This document shows positions 25,659-33,496 of a stretch of 64,000 nt of DNA, in pieces. This DNA is from JBCCDY01 sp039030555 (GTDB taxonomy: Bacteria; Bacteroidota; Bacteroidia; Cytophagales; Cyclobacteriaceae), in assembly GCA_039030555.1 (NCBI GenBank), contig JBCCDY010000003.1, positions 124,001-188,000 on the forward strand, in the 5' to 3' direction. The notes below the pieces were generated by a model. That model worked only from the letters and a program-made list of their open reading frames with translations. It did not search any database and was not told the DNA's origin. The position numbers and the translations under genes were made by a program. Each line of letters starts with the position of its first letter. Position 1 is the stretch's first letter.

Positions 25659-27277
25659 TACCTATAGTTTTGTGCGAGGGTTTCTGCTTGCTCCAACAAT
25701 TCTAATGCTTCCTGAAATACTTCGTTCGTTTCATTAAAGATTGGATAGAATCCATCGTTATCCCAAACTCGTCTTGCGATCTGAGCTTTCAAATGTGTTT
25801 TCAAAACATCTTTTGATCGTTCATATCCTTCTTCATCAAATTCCACTCCAACGGATTTCCCGGTTTTAATCAATTCGTTCAAATCTTTTTCGGTGACCTC
25901 AAAGTCCAACCTATAATCTTCAAAATCCATCTTCTCCAAACGCTTTTTATTATCCTGGTAATACTTAAGTGTAAACTCACCGATGGCATTACTTGTGAAT
26001 AATCGGTTCAGATAAGCAGAAGACTCTAAAGTATCTATCGAAACAAAATGATCGGGAACGATTCCTCCTCCACCAAATACCTCTCTACCGTTGAGTGTTT
26101 CAAACTTTAAACTATCATTAACGTGAATGCTGTCTTCATGGAAAAGCTCACCGTTTCTAAATCGGTCGGATATGTCTTTATCGTATTCATCATCCTCACC
26201 ATAAGGCTTTTGTATTGACCTTCCGCTTGGGATGTAGTATCTGGAAATGGTCAGTCTGAGTTCTGAACCATCGCTTAGTGAGATTGGCCTCTGCACCAAT
26301 CCTTTACCAAAAGACCTTCTTCCAACTACTAAAGCCCTATCGTTATCTTGAAGAGCACCAGCAACAATTTCCGAACCTGATGCACTTCCCTGATCTATCA
26401 AAACGATCACAGGGCCAGTTTCAAACAAACCTTTTCGCTGTGCCCTTGCTTCACTATCGTATTTGCTATCCTTTCCTTTGGTATATACAATGAGTTCGTT
26501 TCCTCCTAAAAGCTCATCGACCACATCAACAGCTCTATCCAAATATCCTCCCGGGTTTCCTTGTAAATCAACAATGAGGTTTTTCATTCCCGATTCTTTC
26601 AATTCCCTGAGCTGAGTTTTGAATTCGGTATAAGTAGTAGCGGAAAAACGACTGATTTTAATATATCCCGTTTCTTTATCGACCATATAACCTACGTCAA
26701 CAGAATACTGAGGGATCTTATCTCGTATGATATCAAAAGCTAAAAAATCCTGCTTTCCTTTCCTTTTAATTCCAACCTCTACTTTACTTCCCTTCGGCCC
26801 TCTTAGCCTTTCGAAAACGCCTCGATTCGTGATTCCAATTCCGGCAACTTTTTCACCATCGACACTGATTATTTTATCGCCTGTTTTTATTCCGAGCTGC
26901 TCCGATGGCCCTCCATTTAAAGGTGCAACAACATAAATGGTATCTCTTATGATTGAAAACTCGATACCTATTCCGTCGAAGCCCCCTTCCAATTCTGATT
27001 TAGCCAGCTGAGCCTGTTCAGATGGAATATAAACCGAATGAGGGTCAAGTTCATCCAACATATGAGCAATTGCATCTTCTATAAGTTCGTCTGTGTCAAC
27101 TTCATCTACGTAATCATTTTTCACATAATTCACGATTTCCCGAAACTTCATAATACTGGAAAGTGGTGATTTCGGGTTAACGCCAGTATCGGTCATTCGA
27201 GCTCCAATTAATATTCCGGCTGATATGGCTATCCCAAGCAGAAAGGGAAGCTTGATGTAAAAATTAGTATTTTTCAC
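25658..27277 (-). CDS. S41 C-terminal processing protease (CtpA/Prc type)
   Basis: 539 residues. N-terminal TM anchor (about 9-27), then a helical region DELDPHSVYIP, a PDZ domain at about 90-170 (GGFDGIGIEF ... APLNGGPSEQLGIKTGDKIISVDG), and the S41 catalytic domain: NPGG, GSASGSEIVAGALQD (nucleophile Ser) and GRRSFGKGLVQ (general-base Lys four residues after the usual spacing). A C-terminal helical extension of about 130 residues is usual in Bacteroidota. Acts in the periplasm on C-termini of envelope proteins. First gene of a pair with hmgA. Confidence 0.93.
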   Translation of the reverse strand: MKNTNFYIKLPFLLGIAISAGILIGARMTDTGVNPKSPLSSIMKFREIVNYVKNDYVDEVDTDELIEDAIAHMLDELDPHSVYIPSEQAQLAKSELEGGFDGIGIEFSIIRDTIYVVAPLNGGPSEQLGIKTGDKIISVDGEKVAGIGITNRGVFERLRGPKGSKVEVGIKRKGKQDFLAFDIIRDKIPQYSVDVGYMVDKETGYIKISRFSATTYTEFKTQLRELKESGMKNLIVDLQGNPGGYLDRAVDVVDELLGGNELIVYTKGKDSKYDSEARAQRKGLFETGPVIVLIDQGSASGSEIVAGALQDNDRALVVGRRSFGKGLVQRPISLSDGSELRLTISRYYIPSGRSIQKPYGEDDEYDKDISDRFRNGELFHEDSIHVNDSLKFETLNGREVFGGGGIVPDHFVSIDTLESSAYLNRLFTSNAIGEFTLKYYQDNKKRLEKMDFEDYRLDFEVTEKDLNELIKTGKSVGVEFDEEGYERSKDVLKTHLKAQIARRVWDNDGFYPIFNETNEVFQEALELLEQAETLAQNYR

Positions 27278-27368
27278 TAGAGAAAATTATATAGTATTAA
27301 TTTAAAACGCTTTCGGAAAAGAAACGTTTTAGCTTCTTTTCATCACAAACATTTATTAGGAATCTACT

Positions 27369-27376
27369 TATATTTG
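27369..27376 (+). promoter_or_regulatory. -7 element overlapping the apparent start of the hemerythrin-like gene
   Basis: TATATTTG is an exact match whose last three bases are the TTG proposed as start codon (27374). If active, transcription begins near 27383 and the true start must be later, for example TTG at 27395. Confidence 0.35.
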
Positions 27377-28138
27377 TCTAAACTGAAAAAAGTCTTGCTA
27401 GATAAAAATATTAAATCGCTAGTTGAGGAGAATTATGTTCATGGTTTTATTCTGAATTCGTTCGGAATTAGATTTTATGAATTTTTTGAAAAAACCCTTG
27501 ATGAAGTTTGCGATCAAAAAGGACTGAATCCTTCTTTTGTGATTAAAGAGTTGGAGAGAAGGTCGTACGGCCAGCCTATCTTGCAAGATCAGATCAGTAC
27601 TTTTTCTACAGAATTGATTATAAGCTATCTAAAAAGTGCTCACTTTGAGTTTATAAAGCATAAGCTTCCATACATCGCCGAAATTATAAAGGACGCTGAG
27701 ACAGTCAGTTCCATCAGCGGAACGCTTTTGGCGGACCTTAAGATTTTGTTCCCACTTTTTGCAGAAGATTTCATACACCACATTTACGAAGAAGAGGATA
27801 CGCTTTTTTGCTATGTAAAAAAGCTTGGAGATTTTTTAGATGGAAAGCTGGTCGCCGGAAAGATCTTTTACGAAATGGATAAATACTCCATGAAAGAATT
27901 TGCATCTGAGCATGAAGACCACGACGATGAAATGGAAGGGATCAGAGCACTGACGAATGGTTACAAAGTAAACTCTGATACTGATTTGGTAACTAAGGTC
28001 TTATTTTTTGAGCTACAGGGTTTTGAAAAAGAGTTAATTACACACGCTAGTGTTGAGAACAAAATACTTTTCCCAAAAGCCTGTCGATTGGAAGAAAAAG
28101 CGTTATCTGAAATTAAACGAATTTCCAGACTCAATTAA
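27374..28138 (+). CDS. Hemerythrin-like / RIC-family protein
   Basis: 254 residues from TTG 27374. The N-terminal part (about 15-75) looks like the ScdA-type DUF542 region (GFILNSFGIRFYEF ... CDQKGLNPSFVIKEL) but without its Cys. The rest is a four-helix bundle with histidines and acids placed as in di-iron hemerythrin/RIC proteins: HFEFIKHKLPYIAEII, FIHHIYEEEDTLF, SEHEDHDDEM and ITHASVENKILFPK. RIC (YtfE/ScdA) proteins repair nitrosative or oxidative damage to iron-sulfur clusters and bind NO or O2. Start uncertain (see the -7 element). Its stop overlaps the ruvX start. Confidence 0.75.
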   Translation: MSKLKKVLLDKNIKSLVEENYVHGFILNSFGIRFYEFFEKTLDEVCDQKGLNPSFVIKELERRSYGQPILQDQISTFSTELIISYLKSAHFEFIKHKLPYIAEIIKDAETVSSISGTLLADLKILFPLFAEDFIHHIYEEEDTLFCYVKKLGDFLDGKLVAGKIFYEMDKYSMKEFASEHEDHDDEMEGIRALTNGYKVNSDTDLVTKVLFFELQGFEKELITHASVENKILFPKACRLEEKALSEIKRISRLN

Positions 28139-28554
28139 TGGGTCGAATCTTAGCTATTGACTATGGGCAAAGGAGAGTAGGGTTAGCAGTAACAGATCCC
28201 TTAAAAATTATCTCTTCGCCCCTCACCACAGTTCCCGAAAAAGAGTTATTTGAGTTTTTAAAGAATTATTTCGACTCTGAAGAAGTGGAGTTGGTTGTTG
28301 TGGGAGAGCCCAAGAAACTGGATAGCTCAGATACTAATGCTTCCCCATTGGTCAGGAAATTTGTGAAACAATTTAGATCGAAATTTGATAGTATGCCTTT
28401 AGAATTGCACGATGAACGTTATACATCGAGCATGGCAATGAAAGCTATGATTTCTGGCGGAATGAAAAAGAAAGACCGCAGAAATAAGGAAAACGTAGAT
28501 AAAATAAGTGCGACAATTATCTTGCAGTCTTATTTAGAATCTATTAATAGATAA
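28138..28554 (+). CDS. ruvX: Holliday junction resolvase-like RuvX (YqgF)
   Basis: 138 residues, RNase-H fold: ILAIDYGQRRVGLAVTD at the N-terminus with the first catalytic Asp, VVVGEPKKLD in the middle (Glu), and the C-terminal helix with NVDKISATIILQSYL holding the last Asp. YqgF/RuvX proteins process pre-16S rRNA 5' ends or resolve junctions. Starts within the stop of the preceding gene (TAATG), followed closely by def. Confidence 0.93.
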   Translation: MGRILAIDYGQRRVGLAVTDPLKIISSPLTTVPEKELFEFLKNYFDSEEVELVVVGEPKKLDSSDTNASPLVRKFVKQFRSKFDSMPLELHDERYTSSMAMKAMISGGMKKKDRRNKENVDKISATIILQSYLESINR

Positions 28555-28569
28555 TTAATTCAACAAACA

Positions 28570-29124
28570 ATGATATATCCAATTGTGGTTTATGGTGATC
28601 CGGTTTTGAAAAAAAAGGCTGGAGATATTGAGAAGGGAGAAATTGATGTGGAAGAATTAGCTTCTGATATGGTAGAAACCATGCATGCAGCAAGCGGAAT
28701 AGGTTTGGCGGCTCCACAAATTGGCAAACCGATCCGGATGTTTGTGGTCGACGGAGCACCTTTGGATGAGCCGGAAATGAAAGATTTTCAGCAGGTATTC
28801 ATCAATCCTATAATAGAAGAAGAGATGGGTGAGGAGTGGGCATTTGAAGAAGGATGTCTGAGCATTCCCGACATCAGAGAAGAAATAAAGAGGAAAGAAA
28901 AACTTCGGATAAAGTACTATGATGAACACTGGAATGAACATGAGCAAGAATTCGATGGGATGAAAGCTCGTATCATCCAGCATGAGTACGACCATATTGA
29001 AGGCATTTTATTCACAGACCACCTGACTGCTTTCAAAAAACAACTTTTAAAAGGAAAACTGATGAACATTAGCAAAGGAAAGGTTAGAACGGATTATAAG
29101 GTCAGGATTCCGAAGAAAAAATAA
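28570..29124 (+). CDS. def: Peptide deformylase
   Basis: 184 residues. Removes the formyl group from nascent N-termini. All three family motifs are present: GIGLAAPQIG (motif 1), EEGCLSIPDI (motif 2, metal Cys) and QHEYDHIEGILF (motif 3, HExxH). Metal ligands are therefore Cys plus two His. Fifteen bases after ruvX and twelve before the aminotransferase, so a ric-ruvX-def-aminotransferase-amidase operon is likely. Confidence 0.97.
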   Translation: MIYPIVVYGDPVLKKKAGDIEKGEIDVEELASDMVETMHAASGIGLAAPQIGKPIRMFVVDGAPLDEPEMKDFQQVFINPIIEEEMGEEWAFEEGCLSIPDIREEIKRKEKLRIKYYDEHWNEHEQEFDGMKARIIQHEYDHIEGILFTDHLTAFKKQLLKGKLMNISKGKVRTDYKVRIPKKK

Positions 29125-29136
29125 TTTTCTGCTGTT

Positions 29137-30273
29137 ATGCAATCGAAATTACCACTGGTAGGTACTTCTGTATTCACCGTTATGTCATCTCTGGCTTCCG
29201 AATATGGAGCTATAAATCTTTCACAAGGGTTCCCCGATTTTAAAGTTTCTGAGGAGCTTATTTCAGGCGTGGAGAGGTACATGAAAATGGGAATGAATCA
29301 ATATGCACCATCCTCAGGAATAGAACCGCTAAGAAAAGCCATTGCTGAAAAGAATGGAAGTCTTTATGGTTGTAATATTGACCACGATAAGATGGTTACC
29401 ATTACCTCCGGAGCCACCGAGGCTTTATTCTGCGCATTCAGTTCCGTAATCGAAAAAGATGATGAGGTTATTGTACTAGAGCCTGCTTATGATTCTTACA
29501 TTCCGGTCATAAAACTCAATGGTGGAATCCCGGTTTCAGTACCGCTTAAATTTCCCGATTTCTGCATCGATTGGGATTTAGTAAAAGCCAAGCTGAACGA
29601 AAAAACAAAAGCAATTGTAATCAACACTCCCCATAATCCAACGGGGAGCACCCTTGGGTCGAACGATTTGTTAGAGCTGGAAAAGGTGGTACTAGAAAAT
29701 GATCTGTATGTGATCAGTGATGAAGTTTATCATCACATCATATTTGATAATAAAACACACGAAAGCGTTCTGAAATATGAAGAGCTTAGCAAACGCTCTT
29801 TTGCGGTTTTTTCATTTGGAAAGACTTTTCATACAACAGGATGGAAAGTTGGTTACGTTATTGCGCCTGAAAAGCTAACCGAAGAGGTTAGAAAAATACA
29901 TCAGTATTTGACTTTTAGTGTGCACACACCTACTCAATTTGCATTGGCAGATTTCCTATCAGATGCTTCGAATTATAACGAACTGGGATCATTTTACCAG
30001 GAAAAGCGGGATTACTTCCTAGATGCGATTAAAGATTCAAAATTCAAACCCATTCAGTCTTCAGGTACCTATTTTCAGCTTCTTTCTTACGAAGGTATAT
30101 CTGACCTTTCAGATGTAGAGATGGCTGAGAAGATGACAATAGAGAGCGGACTGGCTTCAATTCCGATTTCAGGTTTTTATTCTTCAGGGAAAGATGATAA
30201 AATTCTAAGGTTCTGTTTCGCGAAGAACAACGGGACCCTGGAAAAAGCTGCAGAGATTTTATGCAAGATCTAA
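29137..30273 (+). CDS. Methionine/glutamine aminotransferase (YbdL type)
   Basis: 378 residues, fold type I PLP enzyme. INLSQGFPDF and MNQYAPSSGIEPLRKAIA at the start, NTPHNPTGS, DEVYHHIIFD, SFGKTFHTTGWKVGY (PLP Lys in SFGKT) and a C-terminal RFCFAKN arginine. These are the signatures of YbdL/KAT-type enzymes, which transaminate methionine, glutamine or aromatic amino acids. The overlapping downstream gene encodes the matching omega-amidase, which supports a glutamine transaminase function. Confidence 0.88.
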   Translation: MQSKLPLVGTSVFTVMSSLASEYGAINLSQGFPDFKVSEELISGVERYMKMGMNQYAPSSGIEPLRKAIAEKNGSLYGCNIDHDKMVTITSGATEALFCAFSSVIEKDDEVIVLEPAYDSYIPVIKLNGGIPVSVPLKFPDFCIDWDLVKAKLNEKTKAIVINTPHNPTGSTLGSNDLLELEKVVLENDLYVISDEVYHHIIFDNKTHESVLKYEELSKRSFAVFSFGKTFHTTGWKVGYVIAPEKLTEEVRKIHQYLTFSVHTPTQFALADFLSDASNYNELGSFYQEKRDYFLDAIKDSKFKPIQSSGTYFQLLSYEGISDLSDVEMAEKMTIESGLASIPISGFYSSGKDDKILRFCFAKNNGTLEKAAEILCKI

Positions 30274-31055
30274 CTGTTTCCTTAATTCAGGCAGATACTT
30301 TTTGGCACGACCCCGATGCCAATAGGGCAATGTTTGAAGAGTTTATATGGTCTATAGAAACAGATACAGATCTTATTATTCTGCCTGAAATGTTCACCAC
30401 AGGCTTTACAATGGAAGCTTCAGTGGTATCCGAGCCAGATAATGGTCCAACTTTCCGATGGATGAAAAATTTAGCACAGCAGCTGAATTCGGTCATAACG
30501 GGGAGCATAATTGTTAAAAGCAATCAAGGCTATTTTAACAGATTGATCTGGATGGAGCCGGACGGTTCCTATCAATCTTATGACAAAAGACATTTATTCC
30601 GGTTTGCTCAAGAAGATGAGACTTATTCAGCGGGAAAAGATAAGTTGATCAAAGAATTAAAAGGATGGAAAGTCAACCCTCAAATATGCTATGACTTAAG
30701 ATTTCCGGTATGGTCAAAAAATAGATATGAGGAGAAGGCCGGCTTTAATTATGATCTGTTATTGTTTGTTGCAAATTGGCCAGCAGCGCGAGTCTCGGCT
30801 TGGGATTCCCTGTTACGCGCTCGTGCCATAGAAAATTCCGCTTATGTGATAGGCGTTAATAGGGTCGGGAAAGATGGGAAAGATATTTCCTATAATGGAC
30901 ATTCAGGAGTTTACGATCCTAAAGGTGGAGAAAAAGTATTTCTGGATAATGAAATAACGACAAAGACGATTACTTTATCCAAGAAAGAACTTGATAGTTA
31001 TCGCCATAAGTTTCAAGTCCATAAAGACTGGGATTCATTCGATCTTCGAAATTAA
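30261..31055 (+). CDS. Nitrilase-family omega-amidase (YafV type)
   Basis: 264 residues with the nitrilase catalytic triad: Glu in LPEMFTTGF, Lys in YDKRHLF, Cys in NPQICYDLRFPVW. Close in pattern to E. coli YafV and mammalian Nit2, which hydrolyse 2-oxoglutaramate and 2-oxosuccinamate. It starts 13 bases inside the aminotransferase gene, whose product would make those ketoacid amides from glutamine: together they make the transamination effectively irreversible (glutamine transaminase / methionine salvage pathway). Confidence 0.9.
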   Translation: MQDLTVSLIQADTFWHDPDANRAMFEEFIWSIETDTDLIILPEMFTTGFTMEASVVSEPDNGPTFRWMKNLAQQLNSVITGSIIVKSNQGYFNRLIWMEPDGSYQSYDKRHLFRFAQEDETYSAGKDKLIKELKGWKVNPQICYDLRFPVWSKNRYEEKAGFNYDLLLFVANWPAARVSAWDSLLRARAIENSAYVIGVNRVGKDGKDISYNGHSGVYDPKGGEKVFLDNEITTKTITLSKKELDSYRHKFQVHKDWDSFDLRN

Positions 31056-31336
31056 TCCTGGTTGTCCTCTTCTTTCAGTAATCGATTGTACGTCTTTTCG
31101 AGTTTATTCCACTGATAAAGTTTATATAAGAACCAGCCTATAAAGAAGATTGCAAAACGTACCGTTAGATACGGATGAAACAAATGCAATTCCGGTTCAA
31201 AAATATATTCATCGTCGAACCAAGCCAATAAAGCTGTTAAAATACAGGCGAAAAGCAAGGAGACTGATCCCAGATAAACCCACTTATTGAGCTTTCTTTT
31301 TTTACTCCAGTACAGAATAAAAGCATCTTTATTCAT
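31052..31336 (-). CDS. Small membrane protein of unknown function
   Basis: 94 residues with two hydrophobic helices (about 18-40 and 55-73) and a charged C-terminal tail rich in Lys/Glu. Its start overlaps the end of the gene at 31329-31739 by 8 bases and its end overlaps the convergent amidase gene by 4, so it is translated with the upstream gene. No family recognised. Confidence 0.65.
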   Translation of the reverse strand: MNKDAFILYWSKKRKLNKWVYLGSVSLLFACILTALLAWFDDEYIFEPELHLFHPYLTVRFAIFFIGWFLYKLYQWNKLEKTYNRLLKEEDNQD

Positions 31337-31739
31337 CGTTGCCTGAAGCGTGAAAGAACTCTTTCAGTAAATCTTTCTGCTCTTTCGCATGTAAATTTTG
31401 GATGAATTTAGTTGAGCCGAGCGTCTTACCCATTTTACTAAGTTTGGGACTTTCTCCATTTACAATAAGCATAATTGATTTATCCTGCTGTCGGGATATG
31501 GTATCGATAAACTTAGTGACCAAGCCAAGATTCTTCTCGATATTAACATCGATGATTACAAACGCCTGTTTGGCTTGCTTTAAAAGATCCGTTGCATAAC
31601 CTGCAACAGAATTTTCAGATAAATTGTCAAAATCGAACGTCACAACTTTTGGAAGCTGCTTTTTCGTCCACTCTATAATTGGGTTTTTGAAGTTGGTTGG
31701 ATACTCTTCTCTTACCTCCACGTGTATCAGAACCTGCAT
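31329..31739 (-). CDS. Cytoplasmic protein of unknown function
   Basis: 136 residues, no signal peptide or TM helix. Alternating strands and helices (MQVLIHVEV, KVVTFDFDNL, QAFVIIDVN, SIMLIVNG) suggest a small alpha/beta, flavodoxin- or TIR/receiver-like fold, but no motif fixes a family. A C-terminal helix is charged. First of a two-gene unit with the membrane protein at 31052, divergent from siaB 261 bases away. A signalling link with SiaB/SiaC is possible only by proximity. Confidence 0.6.
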   Translation of the reverse strand: MQVLIHVEVREEYPTNFKNPIIEWTKKQLPKVVTFDFDNLSENSVAGYATDLLKQAKQAFVIIDVNIEKNLGLVTKFIDTISRQQDKSIMLIVNGESPKLSKMGKTLGSTKFIQNLHAKEQKDLLKEFFHASGNDE

Positions 31740-31954
31740 AAGTATAATAAAAAAAATGAACTTAAATTCTACGGAAAGCCAATAGCTTTTGCCGTGGAAT
31801 GTCTTAAACGTTCAATATAATGTTTTGTTGTTTTTGATCTAATGCATGCACATTAATAAACATCAAATCATTCTTTTTTATTGATTTTTGGAAACAGTCC
31901 TTCTCTAAGAAGTAAATAATTATTGCATTTTTTAGTGTATCAAGGCTGAATAAC

Positions 31955-31962
31955 TATCTTTG
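31955..31962 (+). promoter_or_regulatory. -7 element before siaB
   Basis: TATCTTTG, exact TAnnTTTG, 38 bases before the siaB ATG; start near 31969. No clear TTG at -33. Confidence 0.45.
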
Positions 31963-32000
31963 AAGTTCGATTACCAACCTAGTCGAGAATTATCTTTCGT

Positions 32001-32552
32001 ATGAAAGAAAAAACCAGCCTATACGAATATTATAAATTGACCGAATCGAATGATGTTCCTTTCATTTTTAAAGGAGCATTGTTTCATGATGCACTTTTTC
32101 AACTCGGAGAAACAATTCGCGACAGAATGAAAAGCGATGAAAGAAAGAAAGTAAAAATACTTTCGGCATTCATTGAACTGGCACAGAATATTAAGCTCCA
32201 TTCAGACGAAAAGGTATATTCAGATTCAGAAAAAAGAGATGTTGGTGTAGGGTTGATCATTTATAAAGAAGATGAGAACTTCTTCAAGTTAAGTGCTGGT
32301 AATCGAGTTAAAAAGACGGATTCCGAAGAGTTGAAACTAAAATGTGAGAAGATTAATTCTTTGAATCGTGATGAACTCAATAAACTGTACTTGCAAGAGC
32401 GCAATAAGTCCATTGAAGAAAACAGAAATGGAGGAAGTGTGGGCTTGATAGAATTAGCCAGAAGATCCAGAAATGTGCTTTCTGTTTGTTTTGATGAGGT
32501 CGATGATCACCATTCTTTTTTTACAATTGAAGTTAAAGTAAGTAAAGCTTAG
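32001..32552 (+). CDS. siaB: SiaB-family protein kinase
   Basis: 183 residues, DUF6272/SiaB family. SiaB is a GHKL-like kinase that phosphorylates SiaC on one threonine, opposed by the PP2C phosphatase SiaA, and so controls the diguanylate cyclase SiaD (known in Pseudomonas). Here FIELAQNIKLHSDE corresponds to the N-box helix and NRNGGSVGLIELARRS to the glycine-rich ATP lid. Eight bases before siaC. No siaA or siaD homologue is in the window, so in this organism the partners are elsewhere or different. Confidence 0.85.
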   Translation: MKEKTSLYEYYKLTESNDVPFIFKGALFHDALFQLGETIRDRMKSDERKKVKILSAFIELAQNIKLHSDEKVYSDSEKRDVGVGLIIYKEDENFFKLSAGNRVKKTDSEELKLKCEKINSLNRDELNKLYLQERNKSIEENRNGGSVGLIELARRSRNVLSVCFDEVDDHHSFFTIEVKVSKA

Positions 32553-32560
32553 TTAGCGAT

Positions 32561-32929
32561 ATGGAAAATCTATATATAGACGGCGAAGGATTTATCCCCG
32601 AAGTTAATTTTAATGCTGAGAAGGGAGAATTATCCATATCAGGTAAATCATTTCATGAAAATACCGACGCCTTTTATGAGCCAATCATCAACTGGTTAAA
32701 GGAGTATAATATTCAAACTTACCAGCCGACGACCTTAAATTTTAAGATGACCTACTTCAATACTACTTCTTCAAAATCATTTCTTCAACTTTTGAGGATA
32801 CTTGAAGATTATAAAGGTGAGGTAACGATCAACTGGCATTACCAAAAAGATGATGATGATATGCTGGAAGATGGGGAAAACTTTGCTACTGATACGGATA
32901 TGAAATTCAACTTTATTGAATATCCTTAG
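32561..32929 (+). CDS. siaC: SiaC-family regulatory phosphoprotein (DUF1987)
   Basis: 122 residues of the DUF1987 fold. The region TYFNTTSSKSFLQLL contains the phosphorylation site: T68 falls exactly at the number of the phospho-threonine of Pseudomonas SiaC, followed by T69, S70 and S71. GELSISGKSFHENTDAFYEPI is the other conserved block. It acts as a phosphorylation-controlled binding partner, in Pseudomonas switching SiaD c-di-GMP synthesis. Forms a two-gene unit with siaB. Confidence 0.88.
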   Translation: MENLYIDGEGFIPEVNFNAEKGELSISGKSFHENTDAFYEPIINWLKEYNIQTYQPTTLNFKMTYFNTTSSKSFLQLLRILEDYKGEVTINWHYQKDDDDMLEDGENFATDTDMKFNFIEYP

Positions 32930-32966
32930 TCCGATAGCAGTTCAGTTATTTAGAATTGACTAATCC

Positions 32967-33104
32967 TTAGTGACTTTCTCCGGAGTCTTCTTTCTTGTTG
33001 GTTTTAATAACGTCTATTACAGACATAGCTGCTATAAAACCGACTAAACTTCCTACTATCCAAATAAAAGTAGCGACACCCTGAGTCATTATTGGTTCGT
33101 CCAT
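32967..33104 (-). CDS. 45-residue single-pass membrane protein
   Basis: Starts MDEPIMTQG at 33104, has one hydrophobic helix (FIWIVGSLVGFIAAMSVI) and a polar tail KTNKKEDSGESH with stop at 32967. It has its own well-formed promoter (33122-33153) and occupies an otherwise empty gap, so it is very likely real. No family recognised; the form (short outside, TM, charged tail) fits small membrane regulators. Confidence 0.65.
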   Translation of the reverse strand: MDEPIMTQGVATFIWIVGSLVGFIAAMSVIDVIKTNKKEDSGESH

Positions 33105-33121
33105 ATTCTTTTTCTTTAATT

Positions 33122-33153
33122 CAAATATAAAAATGTTTATACCAGTGAACCAA
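33122..33153 (-). promoter_or_regulatory. Promoter of the 45-residue protein gene
   Basis: On the minus strand TTG (33151-33153), 21 bases, TATATTTG (33122-33129): exact Bacteroidota elements. Start near 33115. Confidence 0.6.
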
Positions 33154-33161
33154 ACTTATTA

Positions 33162-33494
33162 ATGACGAGAGAGAATTTTTTTAATGACGTTTATGAAGTG
33201 GTTAGACTCGTTCCAGAAGGCAGGGCGACGAGCTATGGAGCTATTGCGAATTATCTCGGTCTGAAAAGCAGCGCAAGAATGGTAGGGTGGGCTATGAATA
33301 GTTGTTTTGGAGACCCAACCATTCCGGCGCATAGGGTTGTAAACAGAGTTGGAGTGCTTACCGGGAAAAGTCATTTCCCAACTCAAACGGCTATGGAAGA
33401 AGCTCTAAGGAAAGAAGGTATAAAGGTTAAAGATGATAAGATAGAGGACTTTGACCTTGTGTTCTGGGATCCCAATAAAGAGCTATCAATCTGA
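33162..33494 (+). CDS. Alkyltransferase-like (ATL) DNA-binding protein
   Basis: 110 residues equal to the C-terminal domain of O6-methylguanine methyltransferase: GRATSYGAIANYLG (helix with the Arg finger region), SARMVGWAMNSC, then IPAHRVVNRVG. In true methyltransferases the last motif is PCHRV; here the acceptor Cys is Ala, so it cannot accept alkyl groups. ATL proteins (Trp at this site in E. coli) bind O6-alkylguanine and hand it to nucleotide excision repair. The ATG at 33162 gives the standard start. Confidence 0.88.
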   Translation: MTRENFFNDVYEVVRLVPEGRATSYGAIANYLGLKSSARMVGWAMNSCFGDPTIPAHRVVNRVGVLTGKSHFPTQTAMEEALRKEGIKVKDDKIEDFDLVFWDPNKELSI

Positions 33495-33496
33495 CC

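Noticed and set aside
28657..28995. Open frame of 112 codons on the minus strand over def
   Set aside because: It lies wholly antisense to a clear peptide deformylase gene and has no family signal; several similar shadows elsewhere were also dropped.
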